Below, in pieces: positions 48,216-56,467 of a stretch of DNA of 64,000 nt; position 1 is the first letter of the stretch, and every line of letters begins with the position of its first letter. Under the pieces are notes generated by a model that saw only the letters and a list, made by a program, of their open reading frames with translations, was not told the DNA's origin and made no database searches. The position numbers and the translations under genes were made by a program. Source of the DNA: Hymenobacter sp. 5317J-9 (lineage in GTDB: Bacteria > Bacteroidota > Bacteroidia > Cytophagales > Hymenobacteraceae); assembly GCF_022921075.1 (NCBI RefSeq), contig NZ_CP095050.1, positions 4,774,001 to 4,838,000 of the forward strand, in the 5' to 3' direction.

Positions 48216-50731
48216 CTACTTGCCGCGCACCACCATGGTGCCCGAGCCCAGCGCCGGCACGCCGTCCCGGCTCACGCCTTCGGCCACGGCCTGAAACGTG
48301 CCGCTGCCATCGGCGGTGAAGAAGTGCAGCTCGGCTTCGCCCTTGGCGTTGGTGCGCACGGTGGGGTTCCAGTAGAGGGTGCTGGTGCGCGGGTCGGCGG
48401 GCGGGTTGGTGAGTAGGGCGTTGTAGCGCGGCTGGTAAAACTCGCGGGCCGCGTAGAAACCGGGCAGTTTCACGGTGGCGATACCGGGCGCGGGTTCTTG
48501 TCGGGGCCTTTGTAGTTGGGGTTGGCGCGCTTGGTATACACCGCAATGGCGCCACCGCTGCTGCCAAAAATGGCTGCCTCGGCCCCCTTGAACACTTCCA
48601 CCGCCTCCACGTCGGAAGTGTTGAGGTTGGTGATGGCGTCGAGGTCAACCTTGATGCCGTCGAGGATGAACAGCGGCGAACCGCCTCCCCGAATTTGGGC
48701 TGACATGTTGGGCGGGCTGCCGCTGATGGTGAGGCCGGCTACCCGGCCCTGCAAAAACTGCAGAATGTTGAGGCTGGAATTGGCGGTGGGGTCGTTGGCG
48801 AAGTCGATGACGGTGCCGCCGGTGGCGCCGTACATGCGGCGGGGGTCGTCGCGGGGCACGGCGGCGCGCTTGGCCGTCACCGACACGTTGCCCAGGTTGA
48901 TGTTGCGAATGGCTTTTTCGGGGTGCAGGTCCAGCTCGGCGGCCTGGGCCTGGCGGCTGCGGCGCACAAAGGTGGTAACGGCAGCCGGCGCCGCCGAGAG
49001 CTGCGGCAGCTGAGGCAGCGGCTGGTTGCCGGTGAGCGGGCCGGTATCGGGCTTGATGAGCACGTTGGTGCCGCCCTGCGCCCGGCGCGCCTGCAGGGTG
49101 ATGATGGCCGTGTCGCGCACCGGAATGCCGATGAAGCTGAACCGCCCCTGCGCGTCGGTGGTGGCCGTAATGATGTTGCGCTCCGGGCGCGTTTGCAGGA
49201 AGGTCAGTTGGCTGTTGGGGATGGGGCGGTTGCCGTTCTGGCTCACCACCTGGCCCGTGAGCGAGAGGGCCGTTTCGGGCGAGAACGTGAGGGACGGCCG
49301 CTGGCCGGCCAGCACTTCTTTCCACACAAAGCGCCGCCAGCCCTGCGTCAGCAGCAGGTCGTCGAGGGCCTGCGCGGTGGCCGCCGACTGGTTGCGGAAA
49401 TAATAGCCCGGGTTTTCCACGTAGCCCGTCAGGTCCGACGTCAGCAGCAGGTTCGAGGCAATGGTTTCGGCGTTGGGGTCGAGGGTGCTGAGAGCGGCGT
49501 CGCTCACGGCCACCGAGAAATTGGTGGCCACGGGCTGCCCGGCGGCATCGGTCACGCGCACGTTGAGCTGCACGGGAGCGTGCGGGCCGTAGCTGGGCTG
49601 GTCGGACGTGAGGGAGATTTTCAGGCCGGGCGCGCCGTTCTGCACAAACGCCAGCCGCTCGCACTGCGGCGCGCCCTCCGCGTCAAACAGCGTGAAGTGC
49701 ACGATGCCCGTGGGGTAATTCTTCTTGGGCATGCGCCAACTGGCAGGGGCCTCCGCCGACACGGGCCGCGGCCCCGGGTAGGCCACCACGCCGCGCACCT
49801 GCGTCATGAGCTGAATGGGGCCCGGCGCCGGAGCACCAGCAGCCCCGCGGTAGCGCGCTTCCACCAAAAAGTCGGTGGCGTTTTCCACCACGTGCAGGGT
49901 ATATCCGCTGGTCTGCACGGCAGGCAGGGGGTAGTCGGCGGTGCTGCCGTCGGGCAGCGCAACGCGGGCGTGGTAACGCTGCCCGGTGCCCGGCACAAAG
50001 GCAAAGCGCCCCATGCCCCCGTGCCGGCTGCTGAATGCGGCCAACACCACCTTGTTCTGGGCGTCGAGAATCTGCCCACGCACATCCAGGCCGCGGCCGG
50101 TGGCGTCGGTGGCTTTGCAGGCCACCACGGCGGGCAGGCCTTCCACGAGGTAGCCGCCTTCGGGGAAAAACTGCACGTCGGGCCGGTTGGCGCTGGCGGC
50201 AGCGGCTTTGCCCTTGCTGCCGGGGGCGGCGGGGGCCTGGGGCACGTCGGGCGGGCTCAGGGGCGAGGCGGGCCACACGCTGAGGCGACGGCTGTACACG
50301 AACTGGTCGCCGGCGTTGCGCATCCAGTTGGTGTAGGCGCGCAGCACGTAGGTGCCGGCGGCCAGCGAGTCGGCAATGTCGAGGTCGCCGTAGGCCCGGC
50401 CGCCCTGCAGCTGCAGCGTGCGGCGGGCCACCACCTGGTGCTGGGCCGACACCAAATCGACGTGCAGCACCTGGCTGAGCGAGTCGAGCCGGTGCTGCGA
50501 GGCATCCACCACGTAGGCGCTGAACCAAATGGTTTCGCCGGTGGCGTACACGGGCCGGTCGAGGTGCAGGTAGGCCTTTTCGCCGCGGGCGGCGGCGTAG
50601 TAGTCGCTCACCTGCCGGGCGATGCGCTGCAGCGGGGTTTCGTCGGTGGGCCGAGGCCGAAAAGCCATCAGGGCCACGCCGGTGGCTACTCCGGCGGCCA
50701 GTAAGGCTTTGGGCACGCGCATTTTTTTCAT
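48216..50731 (-). pseudogene. TonB-receptor-plug domain protein, split by a one-base frameshift
   Basis: Two frames on the minus strand make one protein of about 838 residues. The first (50731 down to 48470) has a signal anchor, a macroglobulin-like MG2 segment (AYLHLDRPVYATGETIWFSA), carboxypeptidase-regulatory repeats (GRFSFIGIPVRDTAIITLQA) and a plug domain (LQGRVAGLTISG, SPLFILDGIKVDLDAI, VEVFKGAEAAIFG), and ends prematurely at NPRPVSPP. The second (to 48216) continues KLPGFYAAREFYQPRYNA, which homologs carry directly after this point. Adding one G at about 48486-48488 (GG to GGG) restores NPRPGIATVKLPGF. Either a natural frameshift or an assembly/sequencing error. No barrel follows, so it is not a complete receptor. 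Function unknown. Confidence 0.85.
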
Positions 50732-51064
50732 GTTTGCTTGCTGTCGTGAAGGGGCGGCCCCGCCAACGGGCCCACCGCGAGATTACAACACAAAGATGGC
50801 GACGCCGTGAAGCAAGGCCCCCTTCGGGCCAACGAACGGCGGGCATTTCGAGTGCCTCGGCCGGCATCGGCGGGGCAATTGGCCGTTTTCAGGCAGATTT
50901 TCGCTACTCTTGTAATAGATTTGGGTCGGTGAAGGCTCTCCGCCAGGACAAACCGCAAGGCCAGTCGCCCGACTTGTGCAGCGCCGCGGGGCTGCCAGCC
51001 ACCGGTGGCCGCGCTTGCCGGAACCTTTTGGGGCGCCCAGCCGGTCAGTTACCTAGGTCGGCGG
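50732..51064. other. Divergent region upstream of the LacI-family gene, no gene
   Basis: 333 bp. TAGATTTG at 50916-50923 is an exact TAnnTTTG box on the plus strand, giving the regulator a leader of about 135 nt. A CATCTTTG box on the minus strand (about 50797-50790) may serve the plug-domain gene. No copy of the regulon operator was found here, so autoregulation is not indicated. Confidence 0.45.
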
Positions 51065-52141
51065 ATGCGCCGCCCGTTGCCGTTACTTTCACTACCAACC
51101 CCGAAGCGTTTGGACCCGGTCACCATCAAGGACATAGCGCACGCCCTCAACCTGTCGACCTCGACGGTGTCGCGGGCGTTGCGCGACAGCTACGAAATCA
51201 GTCCCGAAACCAAGCGGCTGGTGATGGAATACGCCGAGCGCATCAACTACCGCCCCAACCCCATTGCCCTCAGCCTGAAGGGCAGCAGCAGCAAGGCTCT
51301 GGCCGTCATTGTGCCCCAGATTGCGAACAACTTCTTTTCGCAGGCCATCAACGGTATCGAGGCCATTGCCTATAATCGCGGCTACCACGTCATCATCTTC
51401 CAGACGCACGAAAGCTACGAGCGCGAAGTGGCCAACGTGCAGCAGGCCGTATCGCGCCGCGTCGACGGCCTGCTGCTCTCGCTCAGCAGCGAAACCTCGG
51501 ACGTGAAGCACCTCAAGGCCCTCATCGACCAGGGCATGCCGCTGGTGCTGTTCGACCGCGTGGCCGGCGAGCTCGACGTAACTCAGGTAGTGGCCGACAA
51601 CTTTGGCGGGGCCTACGCCGCCACCGCGCATCTGCTCCAAACCGGCCGGCGCCGCATTGCCCACCTCACCATTCCGCCTTACCTCAGTATCACGCAGGAG
51701 CGCCTGGCCGGCTACCGCGCCGCCCTGGAGCAATATGGCGTGCCCTTCGACGAAAACCTGGTGCGCTACGGCACTTTTGGCCCCGACGAGGCCGGCCCGC
51801 TCGTGGACGAGCTGCTGGCCCTCTCCCCTCCCCCGGACGCGTTTTTCACGGCCAGCGACCGGCTGGCCTTGGGCTGTCTGGCCGCTCTGCGCCAGCGCGG
51901 CGTCGACGTGCCTGGCCAAGTGGCGCTGCTCAGCTTCACCAATTCGCAGTCGGCCCACCTGCTCAACCCTCCTTTGAGCACCGTGACCCAGCCGGCCCAG
52001 GAAATCGGCCAGCTTGCCGCCGAGCGGCTCATTGAGCTCATTGAGCGCAAGCACAAAAGCACCGGCCCCAGCACGATGAAGCTACCCACTACGCTGGTGG
52101 TGCGGGAGTCGTCGGCAGCTGCGCCTAAAGTGGTGGCGTAA
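51065..52141 (+). CDS. LacI-family transcriptional regulator
   Basis: 358 residues from ATG 51065; the frame opens at GTG 51005, and the family usually starts only a few residues before VTIKDIAHALNLS, so the true start could be later. DNA-binding HTH ~20-75 (VTIKDIAHALNLSTSTVSRA, then the hinge INYRPNPIALSLKG). The periplasmic-binding-protein-like sensor follows: ALAVIVPQIANNFFSQAING, VDGLLLSLSSETSDV, LVLFDRVAGELDVTQVVADN, HLLQTGRRRIAHLT, FFTASDRLALGCLAALRQ, STVTQPAQEIGQLAAERLIEL. It is the only specific regulator among the pectin genes and the best candidate to bind operators A-F; ligand probably a uronate or KDG-type intermediate (inference). Confidence 0.93.
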   Translation: MRRPLPLLSLPTPKRLDPVTIKDIAHALNLSTSTVSRALRDSYEISPETKRLVMEYAERINYRPNPIALSLKGSSSKALAVIVPQIANNFFSQAINGIEAIAYNRGYHVIIFQTHESYEREVANVQQAVSRRVDGLLLSLSSETSDVKHLKALIDQGMPLVLFDRVAGELDVTQVVADNFGGAYAATAHLLQTGRRRIAHLTIPPYLSITQERLAGYRAALEQYGVPFDENLVRYGTFGPDEAGPLVDELLALSPPPDAFFTASDRLALGCLAALRQRGVDVPGQVALLSFTNSQSAHLLNPPLSTVTQPAQEIGQLAAERLIELIERKHKSTGPSTMKLPTTLVVRESSAAAPKVVA

Positions 52142-52164
52142 AGCAATCAATAATCAAAAGCCAA

Positions 52165-52202
52165 TAAAAAAGCCCGCCTGATGACTCAGACGGGCTTTTT
52201 TA
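52165..52202. terminator. Bidirectional terminator
   Basis: AAAAAAGCCCG / CGGGCTTTTTT with an inner CTGA/TCAG pairing, between the convergent LacI-family and PL1 genes; A and T runs on both sides. Confidence 0.85.
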
Positions 52203-52216
52203 TTGACCATCTTGTT

Positions 52217-53980
52217 CTATTCGTGCGTGCACTTGGCGGTCAGGCTCACGTTGGCGTCGGTGTACACCACCAGGTAATTGCCTTTGGCCAGCGTGCCGAG
52301 GTTGACCGGGGTGGCGACGCCACCGGCGGCGGGCTTGAACGAGGCCACGCGCTGGCCCACGAAGTTGTAGACCGAAACGCTGGCTTCGGCGCTGGCGCGG
52401 GGGTGTTCCACGGTGAGTTGCTCGGCGGCGGGGTTAGGATATAGGCGCAGCGGCTGCGATACGGCGCCGGTGGCCCTGGTGCCCGAAATCACGGTCACGA
52501 GGCCGTTGAGGTAATTTTCGAGGTTGGTGTAGCCGTTGGCGGCAATGAACTGGCGGTCGGCCGGGTTCAGCGGCGCGAGGCCGTTGTTGAGTTCGTACAC
52601 GTCGGGCATGCCGTCGTGGTCGGAGTCGACGGGAGCCGCCCCGCAGGTCAGCACGGGCCAGGCCACAATGGAGGTGCTGATGGGCGTTTTGGCCGGGAAA
52701 CCGCCCTGCACGTCGATGATGGCGCCGGTGCGGTTCTGCACGTCCTGCACAATGCGCTGGTCCAGCGCGTCGCGCACCGGCAGAATGCATCCCGCCCCTT
52801 GCAGCACCGAGGCGTAGGCCGCCTGGGCGGTCTGGGTGTTGAGGGGCGCCACGTTGAAGGGCGTCGCCACCTTCGAGAGCGCCGTGTCGGCGGCGGTACC
52901 GCCGTTCATGGATACGCCTTTCCAGTTGGCGGCCGTCACGGTGGGGTTGCCATCTACGTAGTTGCCAGCAATGTACAGCTGTGGGTAAGGCAGCACCGGC
53001 GCGGTGGTTTGCTTGTAGGCCTGAAACACCCGCGAGCGGTTGGTGGTGCTGGTGCCGGTGCTGGGGCCGTACTTGTAGTAGTTGTTCACCATGTTGTAGT
53101 TGCCACCTTCGCCGCCGTAGGCGTTGGCGCCGGTGCCCCAGTTGTAGATGACGTTGTTGCGGAAGTCGCAGTTTTCCGAGCCGATGGCGGCCCCGTAGCG
53201 CGTGCCGTTCCAGCGCGGCGTGCGGCTCACGCAGTGGGCAAACAGGTTGTGGTGAAACGAGGCGCGCCGGCCCCCCCAGATGCCGCCGTAGCCGTGGCGC
53301 TCGTAGTCGGTGTCGCCCGTTTCGAAGTGGTAAGAGTAGTTCAGTGGCTCCGAAATCATGTTCCACTGCAGGGTCATGGAGTCGGTGGTGGCGCCGTAGA
53401 ACGTGAAGGCCTCGTCCATGCTCCAGCTCATGGTGCAGTGGTCAATCACAATGTTTTTGCGCTCGGTGCTGCTCAGCGCGTCCTCGTCGCCGTTGCCATT
53501 GGTCATGCCAATGTTGGTTTGCTGCGGGTAGGCATCGCCGGTGCGGAAGCGCATGAAGCGCACAATCACGTTGTTGCCGTTCACCTGCACTTGGCGGTCG
53601 GCGGTGCAGATGCCGTCGCCGGGCGCGGTCTGGCCCGCGATGGTGGTGTTGGCCGGAATGCTGAGCCGGTTGGTGAGGTGAATGGTGCCGCACACCCGAA
53701 ACACAATGGTGCGGTAGGGCGCCACCGCCGCCGACTGGCTGCAGGCGTAGCGCAGGGTGCCGGGCGTGTTGGTATCGGCCAGGCTGGTCACTTCATACAC
53801 CGTGGTGGGCACGGAGGACTTGCCGCGGCCACCGGTCACGAAACGGCCGGCGCCCTCGGCACCCGGAAAAGCCAGCTGCTGCGCCTGCGCGGCGGTGGTC
53901 AGCAGCCCGCCCAATGTGGCGAACAGGCCAAGTCGGGCCCGGCAGGACGAGAAAAAAACTCGGGAGGAGAAAGGAATCAT
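52217..53980 (-). CDS. Pectate lyase, PL1 family, T9SS-secreted
   Basis: 587 residues. Signal peptide within the first ~33 residues (ends TTAAQAQ). Beta-helix lyase: LAFPGAEGAGRFVTGGRGK start, TTIAGQTAPGDGI, NVIVRFMRFRTGD, NIVIDHCTMSWSMDEAFTFY (calcium/catalytic Asp-His-Asp segment), CVSRTPRWNG (RxPR motif with the catalytic Arg). A thrombospondin-type calcium segment (DSDHDGMPDVYELNNGL) is near 460, then a type A sorting domain from ~510 (LRLYPNPAAEQLTVEH .. LAKGNYLVVYTD). Cuts pectate outside the cell to unsaturated oligogalacturonides. Operator E is 139 bp upstream. Confidence 0.94.
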   Translation of the reverse strand: MIPFSSRVFFSSCRARLGLFATLGGLLTTAAQAQQLAFPGAEGAGRFVTGGRGKSSVPTTVYEVTSLADTNTPGTLRYACSQSAAVAPYRTIVFRVCGTIHLTNRLSIPANTTIAGQTAPGDGICTADRQVQVNGNNVIVRFMRFRTGDAYPQQTNIGMTNGNGDEDALSSTERKNIVIDHCTMSWSMDEAFTFYGATTDSMTLQWNMISEPLNYSYHFETGDTDYERHGYGGIWGGRRASFHHNLFAHCVSRTPRWNGTRYGAAIGSENCDFRNNVIYNWGTGANAYGGEGGNYNMVNNYYKYGPSTGTSTTNRSRVFQAYKQTTAPVLPYPQLYIAGNYVDGNPTVTAANWKGVSMNGGTAADTALSKVATPFNVAPLNTQTAQAAYASVLQGAGCILPVRDALDQRIVQDVQNRTGAIIDVQGGFPAKTPISTSIVAWPVLTCGAAPVDSDHDGMPDVYELNNGLAPLNPADRQFIAANGYTNLENYLNGLVTVISGTRATGAVSQPLRLYPNPAAEQLTVEHPRASAEASVSVYNFVGQRVASFKPAAGGVATPVNLGTLAKGNYLVVYTDANVSLTAKCTHE

Positions 53981-54118
53981 GGCGAAAAGTGTGGGAGTCA
54001 GGCGAGAAAAAACCGGCCCGGCATCGTAGCAAAACGACCCGAAAAGCCGGCAATTCCCCTCTAAATATTACGCCCGAACCGCCTGGAAACTACCGCCCGC
54101 AGCCTTTTTATTCGCGCA

Positions 54119-54136
54119 ATCGTTGCCGGGAACGAT
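54119..54136 (-). promoter_or_regulatory. Pectin-regulon operator E (upstream of PL1 lyase)
   Basis: ATCGTTGCCGGGAACGAT. On the gene strand AACGATTGCGCGAATAAAA. TAATATTTAG (minus, 54070-54061) lies 49 bp away, so the centre is near -72. It also lies 32 bp past the prmA stop. Confidence 0.75.
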
Positions 54137-54167
54137 GCCATTCCCGGCCCTTCACCCAACCCTCATG

Positions 54168-54998
54168 CTACTCCTTCTCGAAAATGGCCGACACCCAGCT
54201 GCGCAACGTGCGGTGGCGTTGGTAGCGCAGGCCGTGCTTGCTGGCTTCGGCCTGAATTTTCGGCAGGTCCTCTTCGTAGAAGCCGCTGAACAGGATGGGC
54301 CGGCCGCTGGGCAGCAGGCGGGCGTACTCGTGCATGTCTTCGAGCAGCACGTTGCGGTTGATGTTGGCCAGAATCAGGTCGAACGGCTCCTCGTTGGCCA
54401 GCGTCTCCACGCCGCCCAGGCGGCACTCAATGTTGTGGCACTGGTTTTCGGCGGCGTTGTCGCGGGCGTTTTCCACAGTCCAGGGCTCGGTATCCACGGC
54501 CAGCACCTGACGGGCGCCCAGCATCTCGGCCATAATGGCCAGAATGCCGGTGCCGGTGCCCATGTCGAGCACGCGCAGGCCTTTGTGGTCAACATCAAGC
54601 TGGTTTTCAATCATCAGCGCCGTAGTTTCGTGGTGGCCCGTGCCAAACGACATGCGCGGCATTATCACGATGTCGTAGTCGACGCCCGCCGGCTCCGGGT
54701 GGAAAGGCGCGCGCACCGACACCCGCTCGGCAATGATGAGCGGCTGAAAGTTCTTCTCCCACTCGGCGTTCCAGTTCTGCCGCGTGATGACGCGGTGCGA
54801 GTGGTTCAGGTCGCCGATGCCGGAATAGCGGGCCATGATTTCCTCCACCGCGTCGGGGTTGAACGCGTCCTCGGTGGTGTAGGCGCAAAAGCCCGCGTCG
54901 TTGTCCTCAAAGGTGTCGAAGCCTATTTCGGCCAGCTCGGCCACCAGAATGTCGGCCAGCTCGCGTGGCGCCTCAACGGTCAGTTCAATAAAATCCAT
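54168..54998 (-). CDS. prmA: Ribosomal protein L11 methyltransferase
   Basis: 276 residues. ATG 54998 (MDFIELTVEAPRELADILVA) is the family start; a longer frame has an ATG at 55022. N-terminal substrate-recognition domain, linker with NWNAEWEKNFQP, then the Rossmann methyltransferase with VLDMGTGTGILAIMA (SAM motif I), VLAVDTEPWTVENARDNAAEN, DLILANINRNVLLEDM (the NPPY-like position is NINR in PrmA), and FSGFYEEDL. It trimethylates L11 on the ribosome using S-adenosylmethionine. Unrelated to the pectin genes; marks the end of the island. Confidence 0.95.
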   Translation of the reverse strand: MDFIELTVEAPRELADILVAELAEIGFDTFEDNDAGFCAYTTEDAFNPDAVEEIMARYSGIGDLNHSHRVITRQNWNAEWEKNFQPLIIAERVSVRAPFHPEPAGVDYDIVIMPRMSFGTGHHETTALMIENQLDVDHKGLRVLDMGTGTGILAIMAEMLGARQVLAVDTEPWTVENARDNAAENQCHNIECRLGGVETLANEEPFDLILANINRNVLLEDMHEYARLLPSGRPILFSGFYEEDLPKIQAEASKHGLRYQRHRTLRSWVSAIFEKE

Positions 54999-55015
54999 GT
55001 GCTTGAATGCGGAAA

Positions 55016-55073
55016 GAAGCACGCGGAAGGAGGAATTGCCGAGTGGCTTTTAATTCCTCCTTCCGCATGCTTC
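55016..55073. repeat. Inverted repeat (22-bp arms) between prmA and the DUF6150-like gene
   Basis: GAAGCACGCGGAAGGAGGAA.. pairs with ..TTCCTCCTTCCGCATGCTTC at 21 of 22 positions around a 14-nt loop. Possibly the terminator of the upstream gene or a short MITE. Sequence unrelated to R1-R8. Confidence 0.75.
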
Positions 55074-55079
55074 TTCCAG

Positions 55080-55463
55080 TTAATTTTTGCAGCCGGCAAA
55101 CGACCGCACTTTGGTGTAATGAATGCTAAAGTCGGCCCGGCTGCGGTCCGTCACCACCAGCAGCACATAATCGGCAAAGTCGCGGGCGGGGGCATCGGCC
55201 CACAGGCCGGCTTTGTCGGCAAAGAGCTTGTTGTTTTCTTTGAAGACGAGGACGTCGGCAAAAGCTTCTTCGGGCTCCACGTACACCGTGCCGTGGCAGT
55301 AGCCGCGGCGGGCGGGGTCGGTTTCGAGGTACACCGAGCCGAAGATTTTGCAGGGCTCCAGCGGGCCGGCGGCCGGCGCGTGGGCGGCCACTGCCGGCGC
55401 CGACACCGTCGGCTGAGCCGAACCCAGCACCAAAGCCGCAGTCAACAGAAAAGAAAAGAACAT
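55080..55463 (-). CDS. Small secreted protein, DUF6150-like
   Basis: 127 residues. Signal peptide MFFSFLLTAALVLGSAQPTV. The mature core CKIFGSVYLETDPA.., AFADVLVFKENNKLFADKAG, ADYVLLVVTDRSRADFSIHY, RSFAGCKN resembles the DUF6150 family as I remember it; two cysteines at the ends (CKIF and GCKN) could form a disulfide. Function of the family is unknown. Between tpiA and prmA on the same strand. Confidence 0.75.
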   Translation of the reverse strand: MFFSFLLTAALVLGSAQPTVSAPAVAAHAPAAGPLEPCKIFGSVYLETDPARRGYCHGTVYVEPEEAFADVLVFKENNKLFADKAGLWADAPARDFADYVLLVVTDRSRADFSIHYTKVRSFAGCKN

Positions 55464-55553
55464 AAGCGGGCAGCAGGAAAGTGAGCGGAATAACGCGGCA
55501 GTCCTTCGTGAACCAACCCGCCGGCGCCATCCAACAACGGTGCCAGGCCGGGC

Positions 55554-56318
55554 TTAAAACGACTGAATGATGGCCGTGAAGTCGGCTGCTTTCAGCGAAG
55601 CGCCGCCAATCAGTCCGCCGTCAACATCGGGCTGCGAAAAAAGCTCCCGCGCGTTTTGGGCATTAGCCGAGCCGCCGTACAGAATGGTGGTGTCGAGGGC
55701 GGCCTGGGCGTCGTAGGCGCGGGCAATGCGCTCCCGGATGAAGGCGTGCACCTCCTGCGCCTGGGCGCTGGTGGCGGTGCGGCCCGTGCCAATGGCCCAG
55801 ATGGGTTCGTAGGCGATGGTAACCTGGGCAAACTCCTCGTTCGAGAGGTGAAACAGCCCGTCGGTGAGCTGCTTGCCGATGAAGTCGAATGTCTCGTCGG
55901 CTTCGCGGGTATTCAGCGACTCGCCCACGCAGAAGATGGGTTTCAGGCCGGCAGCCAGGGCGGCTTTCAGCTTCTGGCTCAGCAACTCATCGGTTTCGCC
56001 GAAGTACTGGCGGCGCTCCGAGTGGCCCAGAATGACGTACTCGCAGCCCACCGAAGCCAGCAGCTTAGCCGATACTTCGCCGGTGAACGCGCCGCTCTCC
56101 TTCTGGTGGCAGTTTTGGGCGCCCAGGTGAAAATTGCCGCCCTGCGGCAAAGCCTGGCCCACGCCGTGCAACAGTGGAAACGGCGGGCACACCACCACTT
56201 GCGGGCCGTCGGCAGCGCTACCGGCTCCAGCCAGCCGGGCAATTTCTTCTACCAGGGCCATGGCCTCAGGGTAGGTCAGGTTCATTTTCCAGTTGCCGGC
56301 AACGAGGTTTTGGCGCAT
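55554..56318 (-). CDS. tpiA: Triosephosphate isomerase
   Basis: 254 residues, full length. Catalytic residues in context: NWKMN (Lys near 12), YVILGHSERRQYF (electrophile His), TIAYEPIWAIGTGRTAT (catalytic Glu in the EPxWAIGTG signature), and phosphate loop ILYGGSANAQNA and GGLIGGASL. Interconverts dihydroxyacetone phosphate and glyceraldehyde-3-phosphate. As a housekeeping enzyme its place here may be incidental, though it does process the triose phosphate made by Eda. Confidence 0.97.
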   Translation of the reverse strand: MRQNLVAGNWKMNLTYPEAMALVEEIARLAGAGSAADGPQVVVCPPFPLLHGVGQALPQGGNFHLGAQNCHQKESGAFTGEVSAKLLASVGCEYVILGHSERRQYFGETDELLSQKLKAALAAGLKPIFCVGESLNTREADETFDFIGKQLTDGLFHLSNEEFAQVTIAYEPIWAIGTGRTATSAQAQEVHAFIRERIARAYDAQAALDTTILYGGSANAQNARELFSQPDVDGGLIGGASLKAADFTAIIQSF

Positions 56319-56391
56319 GTGTAGCGGGGCGAATTAAGTGGGAGTTTCGCCGCAAAGCTACGGGCTGCCGCACAGAAGGCAGAACCGTACC

Positions 56392-56459
56392 CCCAAGCTG
56401 TGCTTGGGCACGGGCGAACGACCTGCACCGAATCACGACGAGCCCAAGCGCAGCTTGGG
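56392..56459. repeat. Paired palindromes (CCCAAGC..GCTTGGG)
   Basis: CCCAAGCTGTGCTTGGG (56392-56408) and CCCAAGCGCAGCTTGGG (56443-56459) are each palindromic, and with their GTAC flanks the two also form an outer inverted repeat. A REP-like element of a second type, between tpiA and the TspO-like gene. Confidence 0.75.
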
Positions 56460-56467
56460 CGTACAGG

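Noticed and set aside
48142..48648. 168-codon minus-strand frame overlapping the frameshift area
   Set aside because: Arg/Thr/Pro-rich third frame with no family resemblance; the other two frames together make the expected protein.
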